A stretch of DNA of 64,000 nucleotides from Geodermatophilus africanus (GTDB taxonomy: Bacteria; Actinomycetota; Actinomycetes; Mycobacteriales; Geodermatophilaceae), in contig NZ_FNOT01000002.1 in assembly GCF_900107105.1 (NCBI RefSeq), positions 62,001-126,000 on the forward strand, read 5' to 3'. Made by a program: the position numbers and the translations under genes. Of the stretch, positions 31,175-40,997 are shown in pieces (the stretch's first letter is position 1; each line of letters opens with the position of its first letter). The notes below the pieces were generated by a model. That model was not told where the DNA came from, did not search any database, and saw only the letters and a list, made by a program, of their open reading frames with translations.

Positions 31175-31848
31175 TGACGGCGCTCCCGAACGCTGCCGAG
31201 GAGCGGCTGGCCGCCCGGCCGGTGTCCACCCCGGCTGCGGTGCCGTACCCGCCGGGGTCCCGGACGCTCGAGCTCGGCCCGCACGCGCACGCGCAGCTCG
31301 TCGTCCCCGACGGGCCGCCCCGGCCGCGGCCGCTGCTGGTGTTCTTCCACGGCGCGGGCGGGACGGCGGCGCAGTCCGTGGACCTGGTCGGCGCGCCGGC
31401 CACCGCCCGCGAGGCCCTGGTGCTCGCGCCGTCGTCGGTCGCCGCCACCTGGGACCTCATCGCCGGGGGCCTCGGCCGGGACGTCGCGGTGCTCGACGCC
31501 GCGCTCGAGCAGGTCTTCGCCCGGCAGCGCGTCACCGGGGTGGCGTTCGGCGGCTTCTCCGACGGCGCCTCGTACGCGCTGAGCCTCGGGCTGGCCAACG
31601 GCGACCTCGCCGAGGCGGTGCTCGCCTTCTCCCCGGGGTTCGCGTCCCCGCCTCGGCGGGTCGGCCGGCCACGGGTGTGGATCTCCCACGGCACCGACGA
31701 CCGCGTGCTGCCCGTCGCCCGGTGCGGCCGGCGGCTGGCCCGCGAGCTGGACGCGAGCGGCTACCCGGTCACCTACGAGGAGTTCGACGGCGGCCACGTC
31801 GTCCGGCCCACGGACGTGACCGCCGCCCTCACCACCTGGCTGGGCTGA
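31174..31848 (+). CDS. Small alpha/beta hydrolase (carboxylesterase/phospholipase type)
   Basis: 224 aa, ATG overlapping the previous stop. FFHGAGGTAAQSVDLVGAPAT is the oxyanion block, AFGGFSDGASYALSLGLA the serine elbow (G-x-S-x-G), SHGTDDRVLPVA has the catalytic Asp, and DGGHVVRPTD the His. Size and order fit the bacterial carboxylesterase/phospholipase (Abhydrolase_2) group. No signal peptide. It is the last gene of the five-gene run from 25970; a structured repeat follows its stop. Confidence 0.82.
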   Translation: MTALPNAAEERLAARPVSTPAAVPYPPGSRTLELGPHAHAQLVVPDGPPRPRPLLVFFHGAGGTAAQSVDLVGAPATAREALVLAPSSVAATWDLIAGGLGRDVAVLDAALEQVFARQRVTGVAFGGFSDGASYALSLGLANGDLAEAVLAFSPGFASPPRRVGRPRVWISHGTDDRVLPVARCGRRLARELDASGYPVTYEEFDGGHVVRPTDVTAALTTWLG

Positions 31849-31863
31849 AGCCGGCTCCGGCCT

Positions 31864-31944
31864 GGCCCCCCTGCAGGGTCCCGCCGCGAGCCTGCGAGGG
31901 GTGGGGAGGACGGGGTCCTTCCATGGCGGGGGGCAGGGGGGTCC
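31864..31944 (+). repeat. Structured intergenic repeat, copy B
   Basis: Core CGAGCCTGCGAGGGGTGGGG (31887-31906), plus orientation, ending GTCCTTC. Outer stem CCCCCCTGC (31866-31874) pairs GCAGGGGGG (31933-31941), 9 perfect pairs. Between convergent stops of the esterase and NDH-2 genes. Confidence 0.75.
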
Positions 31945-31949
31945 TCTTC

Positions 31950-33374
31950 CTAGGCGGACCGCCGCTCAGTGACGTCCTCGGCCGGTGCCAGTGCGTCCTT
32001 GGGGCCGCCGGTCTTGGAGACGACGAAGGTCGAGCCGAGGTGTTCGAGGGCCAGCCGGCCGTAGACCTGCTGCTGCGTGGCGACCCGCTCGGCGCGGCCA
32101 CGGCCCAGGAAGCTGACCATCCAGTGCAGCACCGCGGTCAGGCGGCTCTTGAAGCCCACGATGTACATGAGGTGCACGACCAGCCACAGCACCCAGGCGA
32201 AGAAGCCCTCGAACTTCAGGTTCTTGATGTCGGCGACGGCGGAGAACCGGGAGATCGTCGCCATGTTCCCCTTGTCGCGGTAGTGGAACGGCTGCTGCGG
32301 CTGCCGCCCGGCGATCCGCCGCGTGATCGCCTCGGCGGCGTACCGGCCGCCCTGGATCGCGACCTGGGCCACGCCGGGCAGCTTGTCCAAGGCCATCATG
32401 TCGCCGACGACGTGCACCTCGGGGTGGCCGGGCAGCGTGAGGTCGGGCTGCACGTCGATGCGGCCGGCGCGGTCGATCTCCGCGCCCGACTGCTCGGCCA
32501 GGAGCCGGCCGAGCGGGCTGGCCTGCACACCCGCCGCCCACACCTTGGTGGCCGCCTGGATGCGGCGGACCTGCCCGTCGCGGTCCTTGACCTCCAGGCC
32601 GTCGGCGTCGAGGTCGGTGACCATCGCGCCCAGCTGCACCTCGACGCCGATCTCGTTGAGGTGCCGGCGGGCGCGCTCCCCGAGCTTCTCGCCGAACGGC
32701 GGCAGCACCTGCGGGGCGGCGTCCAGCAGGACCACCCGGGCCTGCGTCGGGTCGATGGAGCGGAAGTCCCGGCGCAGGGTGCGGTGCGCGAGCTCGGCGA
32801 TCTGGCCGGCCATCTCCACGCCGGTCGGGCCGGCGCCCACCACGACGAAGGTGAGCAGCCGGTCGCGCTCGGCGGGGTCGGTGGCGAGCTCGGCGAGCTC
32901 GAAGGCGCCGAAGATGCGGCCGCGCAGCTCCAGCGCGTCGTCGATGCTCTTCATGCCGGGCGCGAACTCGGCGAAGCGGTCGTTGCCGAAGTAGGACTGC
33001 CCGGCGCCGGCGGCGACGATCAACTCGTCGTAGGGGTGCACGGTGGTGCGGCCCAGGATGGTGGAGGTGACCGTGCGGGCGGCCAGGTCGATGTCGGTGA
33101 CCTCGCCCAGCACGACGCGCGCGTTCCTCTGGTGCCGCAGGATCTCGCGGGTGGGCGGCGCGATCTCGCCCTCGGACAGGATGCCGGTGGCCACCTGGTA
33201 GAGCAGCGGCTGGAACAGGTGGTGGCTGGTCTTGCCGATGACGGTCACGTCGACGGGGGCCCGCTTGAGCGCCTTGGCGGCGAACAGGCCACCGAAACCG
33301 GAGCCGACGATGACGACCCGGGGCCGACCGGACGGGGAGGCGCCGACCGGGTCGGCCACAGGTGATGTCGTCAT
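31950..33374 (-). CDS. ndh: NADH dehydrogenase, type II (NDH-2)
   Basis: 474 aa from ATG 33374. Two nucleotide-binding folds: VVIVGSGFGGLFAAKALKR for FAD near residue 25 and FVVVGAGPTGVEMAGQIAEL for NADH near 170. HHLFQPLLYQVATGILSEGEIA is the flavin contact of NDH-2, and VYVVGDMMALDKLPGVAQVAIQGG-like text (HVVGDMMALDKLPGVAQ) closes the FAD site. The C-terminus has membrane-association helices (FFAWVLWLVVHLMYIVGFKSR, in parts). Feeds electrons from NADH to menaquinone at the membrane without pumping protons. Converges on the previous cluster and is divergent from the hydrolase at 33494. Confidence 0.92.
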   Translation of the reverse strand: MTTSPVADPVGASPSGRPRVVIVGSGFGGLFAAKALKRAPVDVTVIGKTSHHLFQPLLYQVATGILSEGEIAPPTREILRHQRNARVVLGEVTDIDLAARTVTSTILGRTTVHPYDELIVAAGAGQSYFGNDRFAEFAPGMKSIDDALELRGRIFGAFELAELATDPAERDRLLTFVVVGAGPTGVEMAGQIAELAHRTLRRDFRSIDPTQARVVLLDAAPQVLPPFGEKLGERARRHLNEIGVEVQLGAMVTDLDADGLEVKDRDGQVRRIQAATKVWAAGVQASPLGRLLAEQSGAEIDRAGRIDVQPDLTLPGHPEVHVVGDMMALDKLPGVAQVAIQGGRYAAEAITRRIAGRQPQQPFHYRDKGNMATISRFSAVADIKNLKFEGFFAWVLWLVVHLMYIVGFKSRLTAVLHWMVSFLGRGRAERVATQQQVYGRLALEHLGSTFVVSKTGGPKDALAPAEDVTERRSA

Positions 33375-33493
33375 GATGAATAAGTCTCCCACCTCGGCGT
33401 CGTCAGGACCCGGACGCTTCGGGGCGATCCACGTCACTGTCCGGCGTCCTACCCGCTGGTGAGGGCCTCACGCGGGCGAGGTAGACCGGTCCC

Positions 33494-34168
33494 GTGTCGA
33501 AACCCCCGGCCCGGCCGGTCCTCGTCCCCGGTCTGGGGCTCGACGAGCGCTCCTCGTCCCGGCTGCGGCAGCTGCTGCCCGCCGACGTCGTCCTGCTGCC
33601 GGGCACGGGGCTGGCCGAGCCGGTGCCGCCGCTCGAGCAGCTCGCGGCCGCCCTGCGCGCACGGCTCGGGGAGGGGCCGGTCCTGCTGGTCGGCCACTCG
33701 CAGAGCTGCCAGGTCGTCGCGGCCGCGGCCGGGGACCCGCGGGTGGCCGGGCTGGTGCTGCTCGGGCCGACCACCGACCCGCGCCTGCGGTCGCCCGCCG
33801 AGCTGGCCCTGCGGTGGCTGGGGACGGCGGTCGGCGAGCGGTGGCCGCGCGCGCTGCTCGTGCTGCCGCAGTGGCTGCGCACGGGGCCGCGGGCGATGCG
33901 CCAGTTGTGGACCGCACTCGCGCCCGACCGTATCGACGCCCGGCTGCGGACCGTCCGGGTGCCGGTGACCGTCGCCCGCGGCACCCGGGACCGGCTGTGC
34001 CCGCACGACTGGGCCGCGGCGGTGGCCGCGGCCGCCCCGCAGGGCCGGCTGGTCGAGATCCCGGGGGCTTCCCACCTGACCCCGATGACCCATGCCGGGC
34101 AGGTCGCGGCGCTGGTGCGCGCCGCCGCGGGGTCGGCCGAGCCCGGGCGGCGCCGCACAGCCACCTGA
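33494..34168 (+). CDS. Alpha/beta hydrolase
   Basis: 224 aa from GTG 33494. LVPGLGLDERSSSRLRQLL is the oxyanion block, VGHSQSCQVVAAAAGDP the serine elbow (H-S-Q-S), GTRDRLCPHDWAA the Asp loop, and PGASHLTPMTHAGQVAAL the catalytic His. Cytosolic hydrolase of unknown substrate. A TAGACC hexamer lies 6 nt upstream, a weak match to the leaderless pattern. It is 49 bp upstream of the ROK regulator gene and could form a short operon with it. Confidence 0.8.
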   Translation: MSKPPARPVLVPGLGLDERSSSRLRQLLPADVVLLPGTGLAEPVPPLEQLAAALRARLGEGPVLLVGHSQSCQVVAAAAGDPRVAGLVLLGPTTDPRLRSPAELALRWLGTAVGERWPRALLVLPQWLRTGPRAMRQLWTALAPDRIDARLRTVRVPVTVARGTRDRLCPHDWAAAVAAAAPQGRLVEIPGASHLTPMTHAGQVAALVRAAAGSAEPGRRRTAT

Positions 34169-34217
34169 TCGGCTCGCGACAGCCGGGCGGGTGGCCGGTG
34201 CGTGTCACGATGTGCTC

Positions 34218-35384
34218 GTGGCCCACTCCTCCGCCTCGGCCGGCGCGCTCCTGCGGCACGTCCGCACCGGTCGCGCGCGCAGCCGGGCCGAGCTGGTCGC
34301 GCTGACCGGCGCCTCGCGGAACACGGTCAGCGCGCGGGTCGACCAGCTGATCGCGGCCAACCTGCTCGCCGAAGGCGGGCGCGGGTGGAGCACCGGCGGC
34401 CGGCCGCCGACGCTGCTGCGCTTCAACAGCGGTGCCGGCTGCGTGCTCGCGGTGGACCTGGGCGTGACCAGCGTCGACGTCGCCGTCACCGACCTCTCGG
34501 CCGAGATCCTGGCCACCGTCGGCCACCCCATCGACATCGCCGACGGCCCCGGCCCGGTGCTCGCCGAGGTCGACCGGTTGGCCCAGCTGGTCCTCGCCGA
34601 GGCCGGCCTGGAGCCGGTCGACGTGTGCGCCGTCGGCGTCGGCGTGCCGGGGCCGGTGGAGCACTCCAGCGGGCGCCCCTCCCACCCGCCGATCATGCCG
34701 GGCTGGCACGACTTCCCGATCCCGAGCGCGTTCGGCCGCTACGAGTGCCCGGTCTACGTCGACAACGACGTCAACGTCATGGCGCTGGGAGAGATGGGCG
34801 CCGCCGGGTCGGTGCAGGACGTGCTCGTGGTCAAGGTCGGCACCGGCATCGGCTGCGGCGTCATCGTCGACGGCCGGGTCTACCGCGGTGCGCAGGGCAG
34901 CGCCGGGGACATCGGGCACATCCACGTCAGCACGCCCGACGGCCGCGTGGTGACCTGCCGCTGCGGCCAGGAGAACTGCCTCGAGGCGCTCGCCGGCGGG
35001 GGCGCGCTCCTGCGCGACGCCGTCGCGGCCGGGCTTCCGGTCGGCAGCACCCGCGAGGTCGTGGAGCGGGCGGCGCACGGCGACGGCGCGGCGATCGAGC
35101 TGGTCCGCGAGGCCGGCCGGACGATCGGCACGGTGCTCGCCGCGCTGGTCAACTTCTTCAACCCGCACCGCATCGTGGTCACCGGCGGCGTGGCGCAGGC
35201 CGGCGTCCCGCTGCTGGCCGGGATCCGCGAGTCGGTCTACCGGCGGTCGATGCCGCTGGCCGCCCGCGCGCTGGAGATCACCGTGAGCGCGGCCCCCGAA
35301 CTCTCCGGCCGGATCGGCGCCGCCCTCATGGCCATCGAGGGCTTCCTCGACGAGGAGGCGGTCGAGCAGGCCCTCGTGAGGTGA
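34218..35384 (+). CDS. ROK-family transcriptional regulator
   Basis: 388 aa from GTG 34218, 6 nt after CACGAT (leaderless pattern). N-terminal winged helix (RAELVALTGASRNTVSARVDQLIAANL, in parts) followed by the actin-like ROK domain: ATP-loop VLAVDLGVTSVDVAV (DxGxT), GHIHVSTPDGRVVTCRCGQ with zinc-binding C-x-C-GQENC motif, and NPHRIVVTGGVAQAG. ROK repressors bind a sugar or sugar-phosphate and control the genes next to them, here the sugar ABC operon 320 bp downstream. A terminator-like hairpin at 35396-35415 separates the two. Confidence 0.9.
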   Translation: MAHSSASAGALLRHVRTGRARSRAELVALTGASRNTVSARVDQLIAANLLAEGGRGWSTGGRPPTLLRFNSGAGCVLAVDLGVTSVDVAVTDLSAEILATVGHPIDIADGPGPVLAEVDRLAQLVLAEAGLEPVDVCAVGVGVPGPVEHSSGRPSHPPIMPGWHDFPIPSAFGRYECPVYVDNDVNVMALGEMGAAGSVQDVLVVKVGTGIGCGVIVDGRVYRGAQGSAGDIGHIHVSTPDGRVVTCRCGQENCLEALAGGGALLRDAVAAGLPVGSTREVVERAAHGDGAAIELVREAGRTIGTVLAALVNFFNPHRIVVTGGVAQAGVPLLAGIRESVYRRSMPLAARALEITVSAAPELSGRIGAALMAIEGFLDEEAVEQALVR

Positions 35385-35395
35385 CACGGTGACAC

Positions 35396-35415
35396 TGTCG
35401 GCCTCCCGGCCGACA
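35396..35415. terminator. Hairpin after the ROK gene
   Basis: TGTCGGCC (35396-35403), loop TCCC, GGCCGACA (35408-35415). Located 12 bp past the ROK stop. No T-tract. Confidence 0.5.
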
Positions 35416-35461
35416 CCGCGGCCAGGTGCCGTCCCCGGCTGTCGCTGAGCCGCTGCGCCGC
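35414..35461 (-). repeat. Second repeat family, copy 1
   Basis: 48-bp unit, one base different from copy 2 (47/48 identical), the two spaced 87 bp apart. A related third copy lies on the opposite strand at 61922-61962. Read on the minus strand it contains GGGACGGCACCTGGCCGCGG. Confidence 0.85.
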
Positions 35462-35500
35462 TCGGTCGCGGGACCCTGCGGGCCCCACTCCTCACGACAG

Positions 35501-35548
35501 CACCGCGGCCAGGTGCCGTCCCCGGCCGTCGCTGAGCCGCTGCGCCGC
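35501..35548 (-). repeat. Second repeat family, copy 2
   Basis: Second of the two near-identical 48-bp direct repeats in the gap between the ROK gene and the ABC operon. The single difference is C for T near the middle (CGGCCGTCG versus CGGCTGTCG). Confidence 0.85.
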
Positions 35549-35624
35549 GCCAGCGCCGCCCGTCCGAGACGACGAGTGATCGCCCGTTCCTCCATCTCGT
35601 TTCGGCAACCCCCGTGACGTGGCC

Positions 35625-35653
35625 TTGACCACAACCGGGAGCACCCTTATGTT
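35625..35653 (+). promoter_or_regulatory. Promoter of the carbohydrate ABC operon
   Basis: TTGACC (35625-35630), 17-bp spacer, TATGTT (35648-35653): a good match to the housekeeping sigma consensus in a GC-rich genome. About 50 bp of leader precede ATG 35706. In the leader, CTGCGCTCA (35654-35662) and TGAGCAG (35682-35688) form an interrupted inverted repeat that could be the ROK operator. Confidence 0.65.
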
Positions 35654-35705
35654 CTGCGCTCAGCCGACTAATGATCAGCAGTGAGCAGAAGTCTGGGTGG
35701 TGCCG

Positions 35706-37270
<1,565 letters not shown>

Positions 37271-37274
<4 letters not shown>

Positions 37275-38437
37275 GCAGCACGACCGTGACGACGGGGACC
37301 GACGCTCCCCGGCAGCCCTCCGGCGCAGCAGGGCGCCGCAGCGGCCCCGGCTTCCTCGCCGGGCCCGTGGGCCGCAACCTCGGCCTCGTCGTCGCCTTGG
37401 CGGTGCTCTGCATCGTCGGCACCGCCACCGCCCCCGACCGGTTCCTCGACGTCGACAACGTGCTGACGATCCTGCGGGCGGCCGCGGTGATCGGCGTGGT
37501 CAGCATCGGCATGACGTTCGTGATCATCGGCGGTGGCATCGACCTCTCGGTCGGGGCGATCGTGGCGCTGTCCTCGGTGTGGGCGACCACGCTCGCGACC
37601 CAGGCGATGGCCACGGACTTCCACTGGATCGTCATGGTGGTCACCGCGCTGCTGGTGGGCGCCGGCTGCGGACTGGTCAACGGGATCGTCATCGCCTACG
37701 GCAAGCTCGTCGCCTTCATCGCGACGCTGGCCATGCTCGCGGCCGCCCGCGGCCTGGCGGAGATCCTCGCCAACCGGCGCACCCAGATCGTGCAGGACCG
37801 CGACTTCCTGGCCTTCTTCTCCGGCGACGTCCTCGGCGTCCCCACGCTCGTGGTCATCTTCGCGCTGGTGGCCGTCGCCGGGTGGGTGCTGCTCAACCGG
37901 ACGACGTTCGGCCGGCGCACGTTCGCCGTCGGCGGCAACGCCGAGGCCGCGCGGCTGGCCGGCATCCGGGTGCAACGGCACACCATGTGGCTCTACGTGC
38001 TCTCCGGCGTCACGTGCGGCATCGCCGCGGTCATGCTCATGGCGCGGACGACGACCGGCAGCTCCACCCACGGCACGCTGTACGAGCTGGACGCCATCGC
38101 CGCCGTGGTCATCGGCGGCACGCTGCTGATCGGCGGCCGCGGCACCATCGTCGGCACCGTCCTCGGCGTGCTGATCTTCACCACGCTCGGCAACGTCTTC
38201 ACGCTGAACAACCTGTCCAGCTCGGCTCAGGCGGTCGCCCGCGGCGTGATCATCGTCGTCGCCGTCCTGCTGCAGATGCGGCTGGCGACCGGCTCCTTCA
38301 GCCTCGGCCGGCTCGGCCGCGGCTCGGGCACCGGCAGCCCGCCCGCCCCGGCCGGCGCGGCCGGCACGGTCTCCGGCGGCGCGACCCCCGGCGGACCCGG
38401 CGGCCCCGCGCCCGGCGCGACGACCGACCGCCCCTGA
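37271..38437 (+). CDS. Sugar ABC transporter permease (RbsC/CUT2-type)
   Basis: 388 aa. Hydrophobic throughout with eight to ten helices, including FVIIGGGIDLSVGAIVALSS (the GGGIDLSVGA motif of CUT2 permeases), ALLVGAGCGLVNGIVIAYGK, and GTVLGVLIFTTLGNVFTLNNL. The N-terminal 30 residues and the last 50 (Gly/Pro/Ala-rich GSGTGSPPAPAGAAG) are soluble tails. Works as a homodimer with the upstream ATPase. A strong hairpin just after the stop separates it from the binding-protein gene. Confidence 0.92.
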
Positions 38438-38439
38438 CG

Positions 38440-38466
38440 CGGTCCGGGGCACCCGTCCCCGGACCG
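38440..38466. other. Intercistronic hairpin after permease gene
   Basis: CGGTCCGGGG (38440-38449) pairs with CCCCGGACCG (38457-38466), 10 perfect pairs and 7-nt loop, 2 bp after the permease stop. In many ABC operons such stems partly stop transcription or protect mRNA ends, setting different levels of transporter and binding protein. Confidence 0.55.
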
Positions 38467-38532
38467 GCACCACCGCACGACCCCGACCACCTGGCCGACG
38501 ACAGCCAGGGAGGCGATACCCGAGGAGAGAAC

Positions 38533-39675
38533 ATGTCTGCAGCGAGGCAGCGCCCGTTCCGTCGCCCGGCGACAGAGCCGGGATCATCGCAGCGAGGAAC
38601 GAGCGACGAGCGGACCGGCTCGCGGAGCCGGTCCCGAGGGCGTCGGGTCACGTCGACCGCGCTCGCCGTCCTCGGCGCCGGCGTCCTGGTCGCCGGCTGC
38701 ACGAGCAACACCCCCGAGGCCTCCGGCGGCGGGGGCGGCGGCGGGGGCGGCGAGGCCGCCAGCCCGAACGACGAGGTCGGCGAGACGGTGCGCATCGGGT
38801 TCTCCGCGCCGGCCGCCGACCACGGCTGGATGGCCGGCATCAGCCAGGCCGCCCAGGCCGAGGCCGACGGCTACGAGGACGTCGAGCTCTCGATCGCCGA
38901 GGGCACCAACGACGTCAGCACCCAGATCAGCCAGGTCGAGACCTTCATCAACGAGGGCGTCGACGCGATCGTGCTGCTGCCTTTCGACGGCGCCGCCCTG
39001 ACCCCCGTCGCCCTGCGGGCCATGGAGGCCGGCATCCCGGTCATCAATGTCGACCGCGAGTTCAACAGCCCGTTCGCCGCCCAGGCCACCATCCTCGGCG
39101 ACAACTACGGGATGGGCGTCTCGGCCGGCCAGTACATCTGCGAGCAGGTGGGCGACCAGCCCGACGCCGTCGTCGCGGAGATCGCCGGCATCGACTCGCT
39201 GCCGCTGACGCAGGACCGCAGCCAGGGCTTCGCCGACGCGCTGTCCGAGTGCGGCCTCAACGTGGACAACCGCGTGGCGGCGGACTTCACCGTCGAGGGC
39301 GGGGAGCGGACCGCGGCCAACCTGCTGCAGGCCGCGCCGCAGATCGACGCCATCTGGAACCACGACGACGACCAGGGCGTCGGCGTCCTGGCCGCCATCA
39401 ACAACGCCGGCCGGGACGAGTTCGTCATGGTCGGTGGCGCCGGGTCGGCCAACGCGATGCGCGAGATCCAGGGCGGCCAGTCGGTGCTCGACGCGACGGT
39501 CATCTACCCGCACACCCAGGCCGCGGACGGGATCGCGCTCGCCCGGCTGATCGTGCAGGGCAAGAGCCTGTCCGACCTCTCCTCGCAGGGGGTGCCGCAG
39601 CGGATCGTGCTCGACGCCCCCGTCGTGACCGCCGACAACGTCGACCAGTACATCGACGCCGCGTTCGAGTCCTGA
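38533..39675 (+). CDS. Sugar-binding lipoprotein of the ABC system
   Basis: 380 aa. Basic N-region, hydrophobic helix ALAVLGAGVLVAGCTSN with the lipobox VAGC, then a run of nine glycines as a flexible tether to the folded domain. The body matches the ribose/galactose-binding class (Peripla_BP_4): VRIGFSAPAADHGWMAGISQ, VDAIVLLPFDGAALTPVALRAMEAG, DATVIYPHTQAADGIALARL. Anchored to the outer membrane face by lipid and delivers its sugar to the permease. ATG 38533 has GAGGAGAGAAC upstream. A palindrome hairpin follows its stop. Confidence 0.9.
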   Translation: MSAARQRPFRRPATEPGSSQRGTSDERTGSRSRSRGRRVTSTALAVLGAGVLVAGCTSNTPEASGGGGGGGGGEAASPNDEVGETVRIGFSAPAADHGWMAGISQAAQAEADGYEDVELSIAEGTNDVSTQISQVETFINEGVDAIVLLPFDGAALTPVALRAMEAGIPVINVDREFNSPFAAQATILGDNYGMGVSAGQYICEQVGDQPDAVVAEIAGIDSLPLTQDRSQGFADALSECGLNVDNRVAADFTVEGGERTAANLLQAAPQIDAIWNHDDDQGVGVLAAINNAGRDEFVMVGGAGSANAMREIQGGQSVLDATVIYPHTQAADGIALARLIVQGKSLSDLSSQGVPQRIVLDAPVVTADNVDQYIDAAFES

Positions 39676-39693
39676 CCCGCTGACACGCCGGTC

Positions 39694-39721
39694 GCCGGGG
39701 GACGGCGCGCCGTCCCCCGGC
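39694..39721. other. 28-bp perfect palindrome before the Gfo/Idh gene
   Basis: GCCGGGGGACGGCG (39694-39707) is followed directly by its complement (39708-39721). As RNA it folds to a stem of about 12 pairs. Sits 20 bp before the Gfo/Idh gene start and 18 bp after the binding-protein stop; partial terminator or mRNA-end structure. Confidence 0.6.
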
Positions 39722-39741
39722 GGCTCCCGTGAGGAGACCGC

Positions 39742-40905
39742 ATGACCCCGACCCTCGGCGTCGGCCTGATCGGCTACGCCTTCATGGGCGCCGCGCACTC
39801 GCAGGCCTGGCGCACCGCCCCCCACTTCTTCGACCTGCCGATGCGGCCGGAGCTCACCGTGCTGGCCGGCCGGGACGCCGTCCGCGTGGCCGACGCCGCC
39901 GGGCGCCTCGGCTGGTCGTCGGTCGAGACCGACTGGCGCCGCGTGCTCGAGCGCGAGGACGTCGACCTCGTGGACGTCTGCACGCCGGGCGACACCCATG
40001 CCGAGATCGCGATCGCCGCGCTCGAGGCGGGCAAGCACGTGCTGTGCGAGAAGCCGCTGGCCAACACGGTGGCCGAGGCCGAGGCGATGGCCGAGGCTGC
40101 CGCCCGCGCCGCGGCCCGCGGCGTGCGGTCGATGGTCGGCTTCACCTACCGCCGGGTCCCGGCGATCGGGCTCGCCCGGCAGCTGGTGGCCGAGGGCCGG
40201 CTCGGCGACATCCGGCACGTCCGCGCGCAGTACCTGCAGGACTGGATCGCCGACCCCCAGGCGCCGATGTCGTGGCGGCTGGAGAAGGACAAGGCCGGCT
40301 CCGGCGCGCTCGGCGACATCGGCGCGCACATCGTCGACCTCACGCAGCACATCACCGGGCAGCGGCTCACCGGGGTCAGCGCGCTGCTGGAGACCTTCGT
40401 CGAGGAGCGGCCGCTACCGGCCTCGGAGGGCTCGCTGTCCGGCGTCGCCGGCCAGGGCACCGGCACGGTGACCGTGGACGACGCCGCGGTCTTCCTCGGC
40501 CGGTTCGACGGCGGGGCGCTGGCCACCTTCGAGGCGACCCGGTTCGCCCTCGGCCGGAAGAACGCCATCCGCATCGAGGTCAACGGCTCACGCGGCAGCC
40601 TGGCCTTCGACTTCGAGGACATGAACGTCCTGCACTTCTTCGACGGCGACGAGCCGGCCGCGACCGCGGGCTTCCGCCGCATCGTCGTCACCGAGCCCGA
40701 GCACCCCTACGTCGGCGCCTGGTGGCCGGCCGGGCACGGCCTGGGCTACGAGCACGGCTTCACCCACCAGGTCGTCGACCTGGTGACCGCCATCGCCAAG
40801 GGCGAGGACCCGACGCCGTCCTTCGCCGAGGGGCTGCAGGTGCAGCGGGTGCTCGACGCCGTCGAGCGCAGCGCCGCCGAACGCTCCGTGTGGACCGAGA
40901 TCTGA
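39742..40905 (+). CDS. Gfo/Idh/MocA-family oxidoreductase
   Basis: 387 aa. NAD-binding fold [17 protein letters not shown] (GxGxxG-like), then [35 protein letters not shown], the EKP motif of the family with catalytic Lys, and [16 protein letters not shown] containing the D-x-x-x-H active site. Oxidises a secondary hydroxyl of a sugar or inositol-like ring with NAD. Follows the transporter genes in the same orientation (67-bp gap with hairpin) and precedes an isomerase/epimerase, so it probably acts on the imported compound. Confidence 0.9.
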   Translation: MTPTLGVGLIGYAFMGAAHSQAWRTAPHFFDLPMRPELTVLAGRDAVRVADAAGRLGWSSVETDWRRVLEREDVDLVDVCTPGDTHAEIAIAALEAGKHVLCEKPLANTVAEAEAMAEAAARAAARGVRSMVGFTYRRVPAIGLARQLVAEGRLGDIRHVRAQYLQDWIADPQAPMSWRLEKDKAGSGALGDIGAHIVDLTQHITGQRLTGVSALLETFVEERPLPASEGSLSGVAGQGTGTVTVDDAAVFLGRFDGGALATFEATRFALGRKNAIRIEVNGSRGSLAFDFEDMNVLHFFDGDEPAATAGFRRIVVTEPEHPYVGAWWPAGHGLGYEHGFTHQVVDLVTAIAKGEDPTPSFAEGLQVQRVLDAVERSAAERSVWTEI

Positions 40906-40962
40906 CGAAGGACCTCGTCCTCCCCACCCCTCGCAGGCTCGGGGCGGCGCCCGGGACGAGGC
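40906..40962 (-). repeat. Structured intergenic repeat, copy C
   Basis: Begins on the base after the Gfo/Idh stop. Core in minus orientation (CGAGCCTGCGAGGGGTGGGG, 40922-40941). Outer stem CCTCGTCC (40913-40920) and GGACGAGG (40954-40961), 8 pairs. Confidence 0.75.
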
Positions 40963-40997
40963 CACACACGCTCATCGGAAGAGAGGACACCCCTTCG

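Larger units (their letters stand above)
35385..35705. other. 321-bp gap with hairpin, direct repeats and promoter
   Basis: Holds, in order, the hairpin at 35396-35415, two 48-bp direct repeats (35414-35461 and 35501-35548), and the TTGACC/TATGTT promoter at 35625-35653. An open stretch on the minus strand here encodes a repeated peptide only because the DNA is repeated; it does not look like a gene. Confidence 0.7.

Noticed and set aside
35326-35634. 102-codon minus-strand frame with a repeated peptide RRSGSATAGDGTWPRC
   Set aside because: The peptide repeats because the DNA carries the 48-bp repeat twice. There is no ribosome site, and it covers the ROK terminator.
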